Assembly: GCA_001839685.1 (NCBI GenBank)
Contig: MLAK01000743.1
Location: 1-64,000, forward strand
Reading direction: 5' to 3'
Length of the DNA stretch: 64,000 nt
From: Tritrichomonas foetus
Taxonomy: Eukaryota > Parabasalia > Tritrichomonadida > Tritrichomonadidae
This document shows positions 19,325 through 29,561 of this stretch, one piece after another; the first letter of the stretch is position 1; each line of letters opens with the position of its first letter. The position numbers were made by a program, and so were the translations under genes. Below the pieces are notes generated by a model that saw only the letters and a program-made list of their open reading frames with translations, had not been told where the DNA came from and made no database searches.

Positions 19325-19344
19325 CGATTTTTAATTAAAAATCG
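19325..19344. repeat. Perfect 20-bp palindrome inside element copy 1
   Basis: CGATTTTTAATTAAAAATCG reads the same on both strands and is unchanged in copy 2 at 35738-35757. It may be a protein-binding site, a hairpin, or the scar of a nested insertion. Confidence 0.85.
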
Positions 19345-19446
19345 CGAAAATTTTGATAGTTTTAACTCAGTGATGTTGAATTAATTCAATTTCCATTTGA
19401 CAAATATGAATGTATTGAAATCTTTTCTGTCATAAAATTTTAGTAT

Positions 19447-19707
19447 ATGAAGAAAATAGACTGGCAGTCCTCAACAGCACATTCTCAAGCAGGGATACAG
19501 ATACAACGATTGAAAGACCAAATCAAGAAAAATGGAATCCAATATGTTTTTTTCCAGACTCAATGCCAAGTGAATTTTCTGATGACTCGCCATTTAGATG
19601 GCAAAACATTCATAATCTTCTCATTGATGCCTAAATTTTTTTTATTTATATCAAAATTATTAATATTTTTTTTATACTTCATTTTTGTATTTTGGAAAAC
19701 ATTATAA
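19447..19707 (+). CDS. Small ORF within element copy 1
   Basis: 86 codons from ATG, with a polar N-terminal half and a hydrophobic, membrane-like end. It is conserved in copy 2 (35860-36120) with one residue difference (Gln to Arg). No family recognised. Conservation between copies this young is no proof of function, and the hydrophobic tail comes from T-rich DNA. Possibly a remnant of the element's own coding sequence. Confidence 0.3.
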   Translation: MKKIDWQSSTAHSQAGIQIQRLKDQIKKNGIQYVFFQTQCQVNFLMTRHLDGKTFIIFSLMPKFFLFISKLLIFFLYFIFVFWKTL

Positions 19708-20012
19708 TTTTCGATGGAGGGTCATATGATAATAAAAAGCACGATTTATGATAATAAATAATCAAGATATTAATGCTATAAAATCCCTTTTTATCTCAAT
19801 AATTCTCAGAAATTTCTGTTGGGTTTATTTTTTTCTCACAATTTTTTTTTGGATTTGGTTTTCTCTGTATCTTGATTTTTAAATTATAATATTTATATAT
19901 TATTAATAGGATTACAATTAAATAATATTTAGATGACAATAATATTAACAATTATTCATTTAGATCTCTCAATGGTCTTCTACATCTAGAGCTAGTTAAT
20001 TTGTATACATCT

Positions 20013-20021
20013 GAAAATTTG
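20013..20021. repeat. Target-site duplication, element copy 1, right
   Basis: GAAAATTTG, matching 18908-18916. Confidence 0.85.
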
Positions 20022-20164
20022 ACTATCTTGTTTTCCTCTTTCAATGTTCTTCATTGAATTCATTATCAATATTCAATAGCAAATTAAAAATTCAAAATAG
20101 AGCTATCAACTATTTGAATACTTTTCATTGAAATGTTTTCAATGTGTTTTTAACGATTAAACCA

Positions 20165-23100
20165 ATGCGAAGATTTGCATATGGGGCAACTCACACCCAT
20201 AGACAAAACTACGATCCGAACGATCCCAATTCGAGACCAATAGGAATTTCCCCCCATATCGTCAAGCCGAAAGTCAGTGGAAGATTTAGCGCCTCCAGAC
20301 TAAATTTTAATCACCCGCACAAATTATCGAAAGAATCCAAAAGTCGATCTTCCTCAGTCACGAAATCAGCTGAACAGGTTGATAACCTTCTCACAACATA
20401 CACGCCGCCCGAATCGAAGGATTATTCTGAGGCATTAAATAATTCCATATCACATTTTTTCGACATTGAAAATTCTTCACAAAATTGCAATAATTTCATT
20501 CATATTGAAGCCGTTAATTTCGAAGAAAATAAAGCGACTAAAGAAGAAAATGCATTAATTGCAACCAACTTTGTGAGAAGCTTCATTTTAGAAAAAACGC
20601 AAGATGTCCAAGCACTGGTTATTCAAAATGCTTTTAGATTGTATATGAAAAAGAAGAGATGGCAAAGAAGAATTGGAATTCACGTCAATTATAATATTCG
20701 TTTGAAAAAGCTCATGTTTCTATGTTGGAGGTTATCAGTCAGCAATGATCCAGAAAAATTAGCCCAGCTTTTTAGTAAATTTTATGGATTTTATCAATTC
20801 ATTCGCCATAAATTTAAAATTCGTGAAATGGCACCATTCAGATTATTTTACATAAGTGGTAGAATATTTTTACCTGATGGCTATACAGCTACTGTTGTTT
20901 ATAATTTCATTTATTTGATGTCAATGCCACTATTGCATAGAATCATTCGATTGTGGGCTTATACTGCTCGAAAACGGAGGCAGCATAGGAAAACTCTTGT
21001 TTTTATTCGTCAAACAAGTAAGAAAATTTCACTTTATGGTGAAATTTATCATATGTTTCATTCTTGGTATCGTTTTACTAAATGGAAAAAATTAGAAAAA
21101 GATCAACAACGAAAAGAAAAAATAATTAAATTGAAGTGCAGTGAAGTTGATCCTCGTTGGAATGTTTTAGAGAGAAAATTAAATACTAAAAGAATTCATA
21201 TTCTTCGTGCAAGTGAGCATTCCAAGAAAAGAATTTGTGCAAAGGCTATTCGAGCTTTATATAATCGATCAATTGAAACAATTGCTGAATCACAAGTTAT
21301 TGAAATAAGTGACAACTTTAGAAATCATCATCTTCAAGCATTAGCTCATCGGGCATGGCTTAAATTCCTGCAAAAAAGGAGTCATGAAAACCAAATATTA
21401 AGAGATGCATTTAGAAATTGGTACGCATTGATTTATGATCAAGCTGAACGTAAATTTAAATTTGATATGTCAACTTTACAACATGATAATATGAAATTAA
21501 TTAAAATCATGAATTCTTGGTATAATATTACACAAATGAGAAAAATGGCAACAGTAGAAATGATGCTTAAAACACAAGCTAATCCAAGTATGTCATTAGC
21601 AATTATTTTTTTGTTATTAAATCGATATGAAATGTTTTTTTCTACACTTGCTTTTCGATTATGGATCAGATTTATTCGATCAAGAAATCGTTGGAAAAAC
21701 TTTGCACGATGGTCTTCACAACCAAATCATGATCGTGAAACTGCACATATTGTTTTAACTGAATTAAGACGGGTTGCAACATTGAGATTAATGAGACGAT
21801 TATATGTAAGTGCAGGTCAATTCATTCCAAGACATGTTGGCTATTCTTTTGAATTAACTTATAGAGAATATCTAAAGCAAAAATATGACGATGAATACCA
21901 AGCAAAAAATCATCATTGGAATTTTATGACAAGCGCCCAAAGGCTGTCTTTAGCACAACCTAAATATAACAGTGAAGCTTTAGTGCGTTGCTTTCTATTA
22001 CGATTAAATCAAATTAAGAAATTTGATGGGAAAACTGCTGATCATGAATTGCCGCTTAAAAAAGAAGGAAATCCTTATTTTGAACAATTTCGAACACGCG
22101 AAGACCTTGAAACAGCTGTAGCTAAAAACAAATCATTAATGCATCTTAGACTTACTGTTAAAATGTCACGTGATGAAGCACTTTTAGCTGGAATGGTTTC
22201 TCATATATCTGCAATGAAAACAGCAAAGGCAATTCCTGGATTCACAACGAAAACTACTTTTACTTATGTTAAAAATTCATCTTATGATCTCATTAATGAA
22301 AATGAAAAAGTTATTGTGTATCCTGATCTATCGGAATCTATAGCATTTATTCAAAAGCAAATCAAAGAAGCACCACCTAAAATTCCTTATAATTTTGAAC
22401 GAATGAGAAATGAAGCTATTGAAGCTTTTCAAGGTCGACTAAGAAGTCCAAGATCACTTTCAAACAGTCCAAATAAATTTACCTCTGTTGTTTCAATGTT
22501 CGGGAAAACACTTATGGATTTAGGATCTGCTGCAGCTCCACTCCAAATACGAAATAACATCACACAATCACCAGGTTACAAATTATCGAATAACACCAAA
22601 GGTAATAATTCAAGTAGTATATTTAATTCGAATTCTGGAATTCCTCGATTGTCAGAACCAGAAGCCTATAAATACTATTTATTTTCCAATATCAGGAACG
22701 TCTTTGAACAATCAGGAACTGCAGATACGATAATGTCATCTGTTCAACGCTTTGTAATGGATACTACTGGTGTTTATTTAGAAACATCCAACATTTTGAC
22801 TCTGAAAAAGCCAAATGAAATTTATCCTGAAGCTGATCAATCACTTAGACACAAAATGACACGAAATATTGCCCTATTTTTGGCACAAATGGCAGGAATT
22901 ACAAACTTAGATAAAGTTCCACGTCATGTGAATGCACCGCCTTTTGCTAACGAAATGGTATCTTCAATCCTGACTCTTCATTCAGCCTTTATGAAAACTT
23001 CTCTTTCACAATATTGTGATCCAGTTCCATTTCAGACAAGCTTGAGACTTGATGATTCTTTGTTACTTGACACTTTTCATAGGATTTGGAGTGTTTCTAA

Positions 23101-23356
23101 GAAAAAATATCCAAAAATTGAACATCCTGTTGGATTTTTGCCATTGGTGAAGCAGTTTGGGCAGCTTTCCAAAAGTAGCAGATTTTCTTCATTAAATTCC
23201 TTTGGAAGTACGAATAATTCTTTGGCTAACTTTGAAGAATTGATTGTTTCATCAAAAGATGTTTACATAACATGTATTTTGTTACCTTTTATTTTATCTT
23301 TTGATTCAGTAAATGACTATGCGAAAGATGAAATTTTCATGAAAATTCAAAAATGA
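20165..23356 (+). CDS. Sfi1-like/IQ repeat protein (centrin-binding candidate)
   Basis: 1063 residues from the ATG at 20165; the upstream open codons start from GTG and the nearer ATGs are out of frame. The N-terminal ~130 residues are basic and disordered. An IQ-like motif (LVIQNAFRLYMKKKRWQRR) is followed over ~170-560 by repeated helices with a central Trp and basic tail: FLCWRLSV, RLWAYTARKRRQ, HSWYRFTKWKKL, RAWLKFLQKRS, RNWYALIYDQAERK, NSWYNITQ, RLWIRFIRSRNRW. This spacing is that of Sfi1-type centrin-binding repeats, found in centrosome, basal-body and contractile fibres. The C-terminal ~450 residues have no recognised domain. A basal-body or mastigont role is inferred. A tiny upstream ORF (20133-20153) precedes the start. 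Confidence 0.72.
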   Translation: MRRFAYGATHTHRQNYDPNDPNSRPIGISPHIVKPKVSGRFSASRLNFNHPHKLSKESKSRSSSVTKSAEQVDNLLTTYTPPESKDYSEALNNSISHFFDIENSSQNCNNFIHIEAVNFEENKATKEENALIATNFVRSFILEKTQDVQALVIQNAFRLYMKKKRWQRRIGIHVNYNIRLKKLMFLCWRLSVSNDPEKLAQLFSKFYGFYQFIRHKFKIREMAPFRLFYISGRIFLPDGYTATVVYNFIYLMSMPLLHRIIRLWAYTARKRRQHRKTLVFIRQTSKKISLYGEIYHMFHSWYRFTKWKKLEKDQQRKEKIIKLKCSEVDPRWNVLERKLNTKRIHILRASEHSKKRICAKAIRALYNRSIETIAESQVIEISDNFRNHHLQALAHRAWLKFLQKRSHENQILRDAFRNWYALIYDQAERKFKFDMSTLQHDNMKLIKIMNSWYNITQMRKMATVEMMLKTQANPSMSLAIIFLLLNRYEMFFSTLAFRLWIRFIRSRNRWKNFARWSSQPNHDRETAHIVLTELRRVATLRLMRRLYVSAGQFIPRHVGYSFELTYREYLKQKYDDEYQAKNHHWNFMTSAQRLSLAQPKYNSEALVRCFLLRLNQIKKFDGKTADHELPLKKEGNPYFEQFRTREDLETAVAKNKSLMHLRLTVKMSRDEALLAGMVSHISAMKTAKAIPGFTTKTTFTYVKNSSYDLINENEKVIVYPDLSESIAFIQKQIKEAPPKIPYNFERMRNEAIEAFQGRLRSPRSLSNSPNKFTSVVSMFGKTLMDLGSAAAPLQIRNNITQSPGYKLSNNTKGNNSSSIFNSNSGIPRLSEPEAYKYYLFSNIRNVFEQSGTADTIMSSVQRFVMDTTGVYLETSNILTLKKPNEIYPEADQSLRHKMTRNIALFLAQMAGITNLDKVPRHVNAPPFANEMVSSILTLHSAFMKTSLSQYCDPVPFQTSLRLDDSLLLDTFHRIWSVSKKKYPKIEHPVGFLPLVKQFGQLSKSSRFSSLNSFGSTNNSLANFEELIVSSKDVYITCILLPFILSFDSVNDYAKDEIFMKIQK

Positions 23357-23689
23357 CTCATTGAAGCGATAAAAAATATCATTTACATTTTTTATATATA
23401 TTAAATATTTCCATGAAAATCAATATTATTTTTATCTACTATTCTATTTTATCCGTCTATAGTTCTTTTTCTAAAAATAGAATTCCTATAATAACAAAAG
23501 GTAACTTCACTCCAAAAGGTTAAAGAAATCTATTCGAATGCTAATGATAATTTGTATCGTTGATTGGAAAGAATTCCAACCTAGGTTTGATCACAGTTTA
23601 TTTCTCTTGATAAAATAATTTTCAATAATTTGAATGTCATTTATATCTGACCATTTATTCATAGAATTTGAGTTTTTATCGGAATTGCA
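23357..23689. other. Spacer with a candidate promoter motif
   Basis: 333 AT-rich bases between two tandem genes. An AGGTTAA (TTAACCT on the other strand) lies at 23517-23523. No ORF of interest. Confidence 0.5.
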
Positions 23690-24826
23690 ATGAAGCGAGA
23701 TCATATTGATGAATCCATCCTTAGCGGGATGAAATTCGAGCTCGTTGTTCCGCTCGATCCCCTTCATTGTTTTGATGATATTGAAAATTGTGAACGTCGA
23801 ACCTGGGGCGTCCCTGGGGAAGTTTTACATTTCTTTATTCTTACTTCAGCATCGATTCTACAGCTCGATTCACTTTCATTTAACGTTCTTGTTAGTCGCC
23901 AACGCTCGATGTCACGCCGAACAACTCTAATTTACGCGCCAAACTTCGAAATAAATGATAATTTCATTGATTCATGCGAAACAAAAACAAATCATCGCTT
24001 TCCAACAAACGAACCGTTTAGACTGCCAGATGGACGAGCTGTCTATCCGCTAACTGTGAAAATTCCAATCACCATGTCGGCAACTTTTTCACTTGAAGTG
24101 TTTTTACCGAGGAAAGTCCAACCAATTGCAAAAGTTGAACTCAGGTCAATTCAGCCGTTTACTGTCACTTTTGAACAATTTTCAACAGCGGTTTCATCAA
24201 TCGCCAAATTCAACATCACAACAAGTTTGAAATCAGACGTTGTAAAGGAAATCCAGCTGCAATCTGCTGATGTAGAATTTGACACACATCCACCAAACCA
24301 CGAAGAAGATTATTTATCGCACATCAGAATATGCAAGCCAAGTCCATTTAATTGCGCAAGTCATGATGATGACAACATGTCTGTCATTTTTTCATTTATT
24401 CCTCTCTCCGAAAAAGGAGCAGTCATGCTTACTAATCTTACTTTACACTTTATGATCACGTGGAGGGTTATGAACCTTGAATTCACAATTATATGGGAAG
24501 CGAAAATGGAAAATTCTTCACTTGGTCTTGCAATGCTTCTCCCACCAATTACAGCAAAAGTTAATCAAACAACAACAATACCTTTACGAATTACGAATTT
24601 GAAATCCCCTAAAAAAGAAAATTTGGAAATAGTTTTTGAAGGAGGACCAATTCAACCTGTCGCTGAAAGAGTGAAAGTTCCAGACCTTGATGTAGGATCA
24701 TCTGCAACAGTTAATATATCACTTTTGCCACTTTCGATTGGATATCATAAATTTACATTTAGAGCGGAAGATGCCACTTCAAAAATATATCCATTGTTTC
24801 CTACATACATTTCGGTTGTTGAGTAA
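23690..24826 (+). CDS. Beta-sandwich protein, possibly TRAPPC14/MAP11-like
   Basis: 378 residues, almost entirely beta-strand-like, no signal peptide or membrane helix. Features recalling TRAPPC14 (MAP11) are the N-terminal RRTWGVPGEVLHFFIL (compare the conserved GE-phi-phi-FLL segment), AVYPLTVKIP before a beta strand pair, and a C-terminal Ig-like half with TIPLRITNLKSPKKENLEIVFEGG. TRAPPC14 is a TRAPPII subunit linked to ciliogenesis. The resemblance is by eye over short segments, and other TRAPPC13-like or Ig-fold trafficking proteins are equally possible. Independently of the name, the ATG at 23690 is well placed and codon use is coding-like. Confidence 0.45.
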   Translation: MKRDHIDESILSGMKFELVVPLDPLHCFDDIENCERRTWGVPGEVLHFFILTSASILQLDSLSFNVLVSRQRSMSRRTTLIYAPNFEINDNFIDSCETKTNHRFPTNEPFRLPDGRAVYPLTVKIPITMSATFSLEVFLPRKVQPIAKVELRSIQPFTVTFEQFSTAVSSIAKFNITTSLKSDVVKEIQLQSADVEFDTHPPNHEEDYLSHIRICKPSPFNCASHDDDNMSVIFSFIPLSEKGAVMLTNLTLHFMITWRVMNLEFTIIWEAKMENSSLGLAMLLPPITAKVNQTTTIPLRITNLKSPKKENLEIVFEGGPIQPVAERVKVPDLDVGSSATVNISLLPLSIGYHKFTFRAEDATSKIYPLFPTYISVVE

Positions 24827-25467
24827 ATCATGTTATACATCTGTTATCATTATTATTTCAAAAATTATCTTTAAAAGAATTCACACAAATATAAAGCACT
24901 TGGCAAATTTAGAAAAAGATTAATGTTATTAGATGAAAATGAACATGTTTTTAAATTTCATAGTTATCAATGTACTATATAACTAAGTATAACACATGTC
25001 TGTATAACATTAGTCATAAATACCTATTGATATGAAAGCGAATCGTAAAAAAATCAGATATCTGCGATTTAAATTGGTTTTACTTGTAAAACTATATATA
25101 TATATAATATTATCATATAATTTAAATTTCAAGAACATAAAAAAAGTCGAGTCAATTGGAGTCTTTTCAAGAGATTCAATCACATTTTATGTTATATTTT
25201 AAAAGATGAACTTCGACCAGATATAAAAGTTCAAACATTCTAACCGTAAATTTCATTGAAATTTCTTCATATTTACGTTGAAAATTCCTTCATCAGTGCA
25301 CAGAATTCAAAAAGTGCGAAATTGCAATTTTTTTGACTTAAACTTTTTATTTTCCTTATACAATTTTGAATTTCTATTTGTTCTTTCGATGATGAAAACT
25401 TCTCAAAAAATCACCCGAATGTTCTCAAAAGTTGAAGATTAAACAGATAGAGTTTAAAACTATCTGA
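24827..25467. other. Spacer, nothing named
   Basis: 641 AT-rich bases with a short AT dinucleotide run near 25092. No ORF of coding character, repeat or clear motif. Confidence 0.5.
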
Positions 25468-26508
25468 ATGCAAATTATCTTCTTAACCATCTTTTCAGCG
25501 GGTCTTTTGTACTGTTTTAAAGCAACCATGATTTTTGCAGCCCAAAAAACAAAACAGATGCAAACAGACATAAACATCGCCAAATTAGATCGAATTGCTT
25601 TGCTTGTTGTTCAAACGTATCACAAAAATGTCCAACGCCAAGATTATCATTTGAGAAACTGGATTTCGCAGCTTCCTTCATTTCCGCAATTTCTCGCCGC
25701 TTTCGTGTCAGACTCACCAATTGTCGACGAAGTGAAATCAAATGCCACATACAAAACACTTCTCGTGCCAGAGCAGGAATATGTAATTCGTGATCATTTA
25801 TTTAACAATTCGTTTCCTTTCCGAAAAGTTCAGACTAGCTTTATTTTAACGTTCAATCAAAGTCTCCGTTACTTTCTGAGTACTCCTGCTGATTATTTCT
25901 TCAGAATTGATGATGACGGAAGTTACTATTTGCCAAATGTCCAAAAAGCGATAAGAGAGCTTAGTCGGCAAAAAATAGATCCACGCCGAGACAGGATCAT
26001 TCGAGGAACGTGCTGCTTTTGGCAAGGCGCGCACTTTTTTGGCGGCGGCAACTCATTCCTCATGTCACGGGCGGCCGCCGAAGACCTGATTAAAGTTTAT
26101 GATGAGTGGGGTTACAACATTGATACGCCATGTGATGTGTATTTAATGACATTACTGAAAAGGTTCAATGATACAGTTGAAAACATGACAATCGGTGGAG
26201 TAACAGCAGGCTTTACAAATGATTTCTATGAAATTGCAGCAAAAGGCGAATGGAATAGACTTGAAACATGTCCAACTTCGAATTTTCCAGGTGATCGATG
26301 TCCTGGAGCCTTCCACAGAGTTAGAGACATGTTTTCATTTCACCATTTCTGGGATTTTAATCAATATCATACATCTTGGGAAGAACTTTTGAAAAATGGC
26401 ACTTTTCCTGACACGGTTTTTTATCATCGATGCAATTGGATGTGCCACGCTTGTGTGGCAAATAAGGAAACACAAGAAAAACATCCTGAACTGTTCCCAG
26501 TTCATTGA
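25468..26508 (+). CDS. GT31-like type II membrane glycosyltransferase
   Basis: 346 residues. A signal-anchor lies at about 2-20 (IIFLTIFSAGLLYCF), so the catalytic domain faces the secretory lumen. FFRIDDDGSYYLPNVQKAI contains the metal-binding DDD, and GGGNSFLMSRAAAEDLIKVYDEWG followed by CDVYLMTLLKRF resembles the galactosyltransferase/Fringe (GT31) acceptor region with its later acidic residues. Nine or more Cys fit a secreted fold. Family members transfer Gal, GalNAc or GlcNAc from UDP-sugars onto glycans; the donor cannot be deduced. The start is the first ATG, directly before the anchor. It is likely Golgi-located and acts on surface glycoconjugates. Confidence 0.72.
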   Translation: MQIIFLTIFSAGLLYCFKATMIFAAQKTKQMQTDINIAKLDRIALLVVQTYHKNVQRQDYHLRNWISQLPSFPQFLAAFVSDSPIVDEVKSNATYKTLLVPEQEYVIRDHLFNNSFPFRKVQTSFILTFNQSLRYFLSTPADYFFRIDDDGSYYLPNVQKAIRELSRQKIDPRRDRIIRGTCCFWQGAHFFGGGNSFLMSRAAAEDLIKVYDEWGYNIDTPCDVYLMTLLKRFNDTVENMTIGGVTAGFTNDFYEIAAKGEWNRLETCPTSNFPGDRCPGAFHRVRDMFSFHHFWDFNQYHTSWEELLKNGTFPDTVFYHRCNWMCHACVANKETQEKHPELFPVH

Positions 26509-26779
26509 AATTTATTGTGGATTTTGTATTGTTAGAATAAACAGATTTAAGCGAAATTTAGTTTTTGTATTTATTGAAAATATCACACAAATGGTAAAAA
26601 TCATTTAGAATTAGTTTTTACTGTGGTTTTCATGAATATTAAGCTATTTAGGATAAAAATTATGTCATATTTGTGATGATAAAAAGTGTATTTACGATCA
26701 TTTTACATTGAATTGATATAATATGATATGATATGTTAAATGAAATGACAAAATTGAAATAGATTGTCTGATTGAAATC

Positions 26780-27241
26780 ATGGATCTCCAGTCGAGCTTT
26801 TTAGAGCTTCAAAAACGTGTCAGAGTAAAACTGAATAATATCAGTTTTGGTGAACCAATTCAATGTGTGAATGATTTTGATATCACTGATGAAGATATCT
26901 ATATACTTTCTACATCATTATTTGAGTATATTTTTCATGAGAATGACAAATTCACAACGATTAATTCGAAGAATTTTTTTGAGGATGATTTTCCATCAAT
27001 GGTTCAAGTGAATCTTGCTTTTTTTGCAGGTGATGACGATTTCGAGTATTCACCACTCTATTTAATATTCGAAAAATCTTTAAATCATCTCGAATTTCTA
27101 CCAAATCATTCTCATAATGATTCTGTATATGCCATTTTAAATATAATAGAAAATATTAAAAATTTAATCGGAAATGATCCAAATGATTCAACAAAAAAAA
27201 TTAGCGAAATTCTCAATGTAATATCTAACCAACTATCTTAG
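26780..27241 (+). CDS. Small acidic hypothetical protein
   Basis: 153 residues, rich in D, E, N, F and I. Helices are likely at the N-terminus (SSFLELQKRVRVKLNNI) and C-terminus (VYAILNIIENIKNLIGN). No signal peptide, membrane segment or recognised motif. The ATG-started frame is much longer than chance ORFs nearby and has balanced codon use, so I regard it as a real gene of unknown function. It lies tail to tail with the CFAP52 gene, 275 bases apart. Confidence 0.55.
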   Translation: MDLQSSFLELQKRVRVKLNNISFGEPIQCVNDFDITDEDIYILSTSLFEYIFHENDKFTTINSKNFFEDDFPSMVQVNLAFFAGDDDFEYSPLYLIFEKSLNHLEFLPNHSHNDSVYAILNIIENIKNLIGNDPNDSTKKISEILNVISNQLS

Positions 27242-27516
27242 ATAGCATTCTAACATGTCTTTCTACAACAATATTAGATGGAAAATGAAATCTGATCAAA
27301 AGAAGTATAAATGAAAAGAACTATCAATTATTCTTAATTATTTCGAAAATCAATAAGTCATGATGAATCTCAATTTACAAAGATTTTTGAATTCGATAAG
27401 GATCCTTATTGGTGAATTTGGTTTGTCATACAGCCTAAGCGACAAATACGAAGTATATCTTGTTATGAATAAAAGAAAATAAATATTCCAAATAATTACG
27501 ACAAAAGATATATTTT

Positions 27517-29316
27517 TTAAACTTTCCAAATGCATAATCCATCATCGGCTGCAGAAAGTAGATACTTTCCATCACTTGTCCATGTAACACATCGGATTGG
27601 TAATGAGTGTCCTGTTCCACCAACACTCCATTCACCACATTCATCTTTAACATCACAGAAAGATAAATATTCGCTTTCACCTCCACAGGCCAAAAATCTT
27701 GATTTTGGTTTTAATGCAATTGAGTTAATTTGAAGGGCTTGTGGTGAATCAAGTTCAAAAATAATTCCTTTTCTTGGCCAATCATAAGCTCTCACCTTTC
27801 CATCACCCATTGAAACAAGAATTTCTGTTTCTCCGTCAGTAAGTTGATCAATTGAAGTGAATGCAATTCGATCGGCAGTCAATTGTTGGCATATCCTTTT
27901 TCCTGTGGAAATATCGGTTGTAGTCATTGTTCGATCAGCGCTGACACTATGAATCTGTTGTGGATGACCAAATGCTGGAATGATTTTATAAACTTGAGCA
28001 TTATGAACCATAATTTCATTAATTAGTGTTCGTGATTTGTGTGTGACAATACGAATCATTCCATCAGCACCACCAGTAGCTATAAAGTCAGCAGTAGCAC
28101 AAATAGCAGTGATTTTTCCTCGATGGACTCTTTCAGTACGCCAAAGCTCGATTCCTCGTCCGTCGATTTCTGCAAGTGTACCATCACTACATCCTATTAC
28201 GAAATCACCAACTGGTGTAGCAGCAACAGCTGTTGCTTTGAATTCTGGTCTATATTCAGAAAATGTTAAACGACCTCCTCTCTCAATATATGCAATTGTT
28301 AATCCATTTTCACCTAGACCAACAACAACTGTCTCGTTTGTTGCAGCACAGCAAAGTGGACGATTTACAATACCAGTATAAATAGTTTGGCGCGACATAC
28401 GGCGCAGATCAATGAGTTGAATAGAAGTATCAATACATCTAACTAAAGCACGATTATCTAATCTAGAAATTGTAGCAATTGGACAATCAAGATGCATGGT
28501 TTTTACAACAGTCCAATCTTTATCGTTTCCACGAAGAATGGAGAGGTCGTGTCCTCCAACTAAAACTGTTCCTTCGTCTGGTCCATCAGTGATTGCGCTT
28601 ACAGAAAAACTATCAACTGGTAAGTTTGCTCTGAGAGTTGCTGAAGCCGCATGATAGACAGCAAGCTCGCCGGCTTTTGTTCCAACGAACAAAAATGGAA
28701 AAACAAAAGATGATGTGTCATATGTGCGCTTGTAACCATTTGTTGGATTAGCATATTGCTTTTCTTCAGACTTATATTCAAATGTGCGAACATCAAATTT
28801 AATGGTATATTCCATCAGATATTTATCATAAGTAACGTGAAGGAGCCATGAGTCCTTGAGGCATCCACCGAATACTATTGAAGAAGCTGGCTTGGGCGGT
28901 TGAAGGAAACACCCCAAATCTTGCTCCCGAAGATCCCATATCCAAATCTTGTTGGTTGTTTGATCGGTAACGGCTACGATACGAGAATCTTCAGAAATCG
29001 CTATATTTTTGATTGCGGATTTATGACCACGAAGAACAATTATTTGCGATCTGGACTGAATATCCCAAACGATGACTGGCGTTGAAGTTTCTGTATGGCT
29101 TTCTTTTCCGCATTGCCCGGAAACAATGATGGTCTTATTTTTGTCGACGGCAAATGTTGTAATTTCTTGTGAGTGTCCTTCGAGAAACTCATATTGATCG
29201 GGATTTGATATTGAGGCAATAACAATGTTGCATCCAACGGCTGTTACATAATGATTGGAATCTATCCATTCAACGGGCATTGGTGTGGAAGTGAGGAATG
29301 AAATCGGCGAACTCAT
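27517..29316 (-). CDS. CFAP52: CFAP52/WDR16-type axonemal WD40 protein
   Basis: 599 residues, matching the family size (~620). Two seven-bladed WD40 propellers are suggested by about a dozen WD units. The N-terminal blade (VGCNIVIASISNPDQYEFLEGHSQEITTFAVDKNKTIIVSGQCG) and the interdomain TLAEIDGRGIELWRTERVHRGKITAI are typical of CFAP52. The C-terminus ends YLLSAADDGLCIWKV. CFAP52 is a microtubule inner protein of the doublet B-tubule, near the inner junction, and is conserved in motile flagella. The ATG is the first of the frame. The gene is divergent from the Asn-rich protein gene, about 245 bp between starts, with a TTCACCT at 29441-29447 in between. Confidence 0.85.
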   Translation of the reverse strand: MSSPISFLTSTPMPVEWIDSNHYVTAVGCNIVIASISNPDQYEFLEGHSQEITTFAVDKNKTIIVSGQCGKESHTETSTPVIVWDIQSRSQIIVLRGHKSAIKNIAISEDSRIVAVTDQTTNKIWIWDLREQDLGCFLQPPKPASSIVFGGCLKDSWLLHVTYDKYLMEYTIKFDVRTFEYKSEEKQYANPTNGYKRTYDTSSFVFPFLFVGTKAGELAVYHAASATLRANLPVDSFSVSAITDGPDEGTVLVGGHDLSILRGNDKDWTVVKTMHLDCPIATISRLDNRALVRCIDTSIQLIDLRRMSRQTIYTGIVNRPLCCAATNETVVVGLGENGLTIAYIERGGRLTFSEYRPEFKATAVAATPVGDFVIGCSDGTLAEIDGRGIELWRTERVHRGKITAICATADFIATGGADGMIRIVTHKSRTLINEIMVHNAQVYKIIPAFGHPQQIHSVSADRTMTTTDISTGKRICQQLTADRIAFTSIDQLTDGETEILVSMGDGKVRAYDWPRKGIIFELDSPQALQINSIALKPKSRFLACGGESEYLSFCDVKDECGEWSVGGTGHSLPIRCVTWTSDGKYLLSAADDGLCIWKV

Positions 29317-29561
29317 TTTTCTTTTTCTTTTTTCGAATATTTGTTTTCTTTGAAAAATTTATACGTTAGAATAAAAAAAAATTCAATTTTTAAACGATCA
29401 TATCACTTGTTTTAACGCCGATAAACTTAATATGGTTACATTCACCTTTATTTATCAATTTTTTAATAATTTGACAGAAACTATTGAATATTTTCAATAA
29501 GTTGTGATGATTGGACAAAATTGAGAAGAATGGGGAGTTGTTTCATATCACATATCATGAG

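Larger units (their letters stand above)
18917..20012. mobile_element. 1,096 bp TIR element, copy 1 (non-autonomous DNA transposon)
   Basis: Begins AGATGTATACAAACTAA and ends with its reverse complement (one mismatch in this copy), flanked by the 9-bp direct repeat GAAAATTTG. It matches 35330-36425 along its whole length with no indel and 7 substitutions plus one N. Inside are a perfect 20-bp palindrome at 19325-19344, a 32-codon ORF (19027-19125) and an 86-codon ORF (19447-19707). Neither encodes a recognisable transposase. A 9-bp target duplication suits Mutator-like elements, which are known in trichomonads, but the family is not established. Confidence 0.9.
18531..20164. other. Spacer carrying transposable element copy 1
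   Basis: 18531-18907 is the 3' flank of the MIF4G gene. A short frame at ~18708-18833 (one in-frame TGA) contains GHVEILL, which resembles an ankyrin fragment but may be chance. The 1,096 bp element follows (listed separately). About 140 bases then remain before the Sfi1-like gene, including a TTTTCATTGAA initiator-like site. Confidence 0.6.

Noticed and set aside
18917..20012. Element as a hAT transposon
   Set aside because: The 9-bp duplication at copy 1 and the bases of the 8-bp duplication at copy 2 do not fit the usual hAT target pattern, and no hAT-type terminus is seen.
29511..29561. N-terminal extension of the Asn-rich protein
   Set aside because: It would start with TTG in a eukaryote; the in-frame ATG at 29562 has an initiator-like site just upstream.
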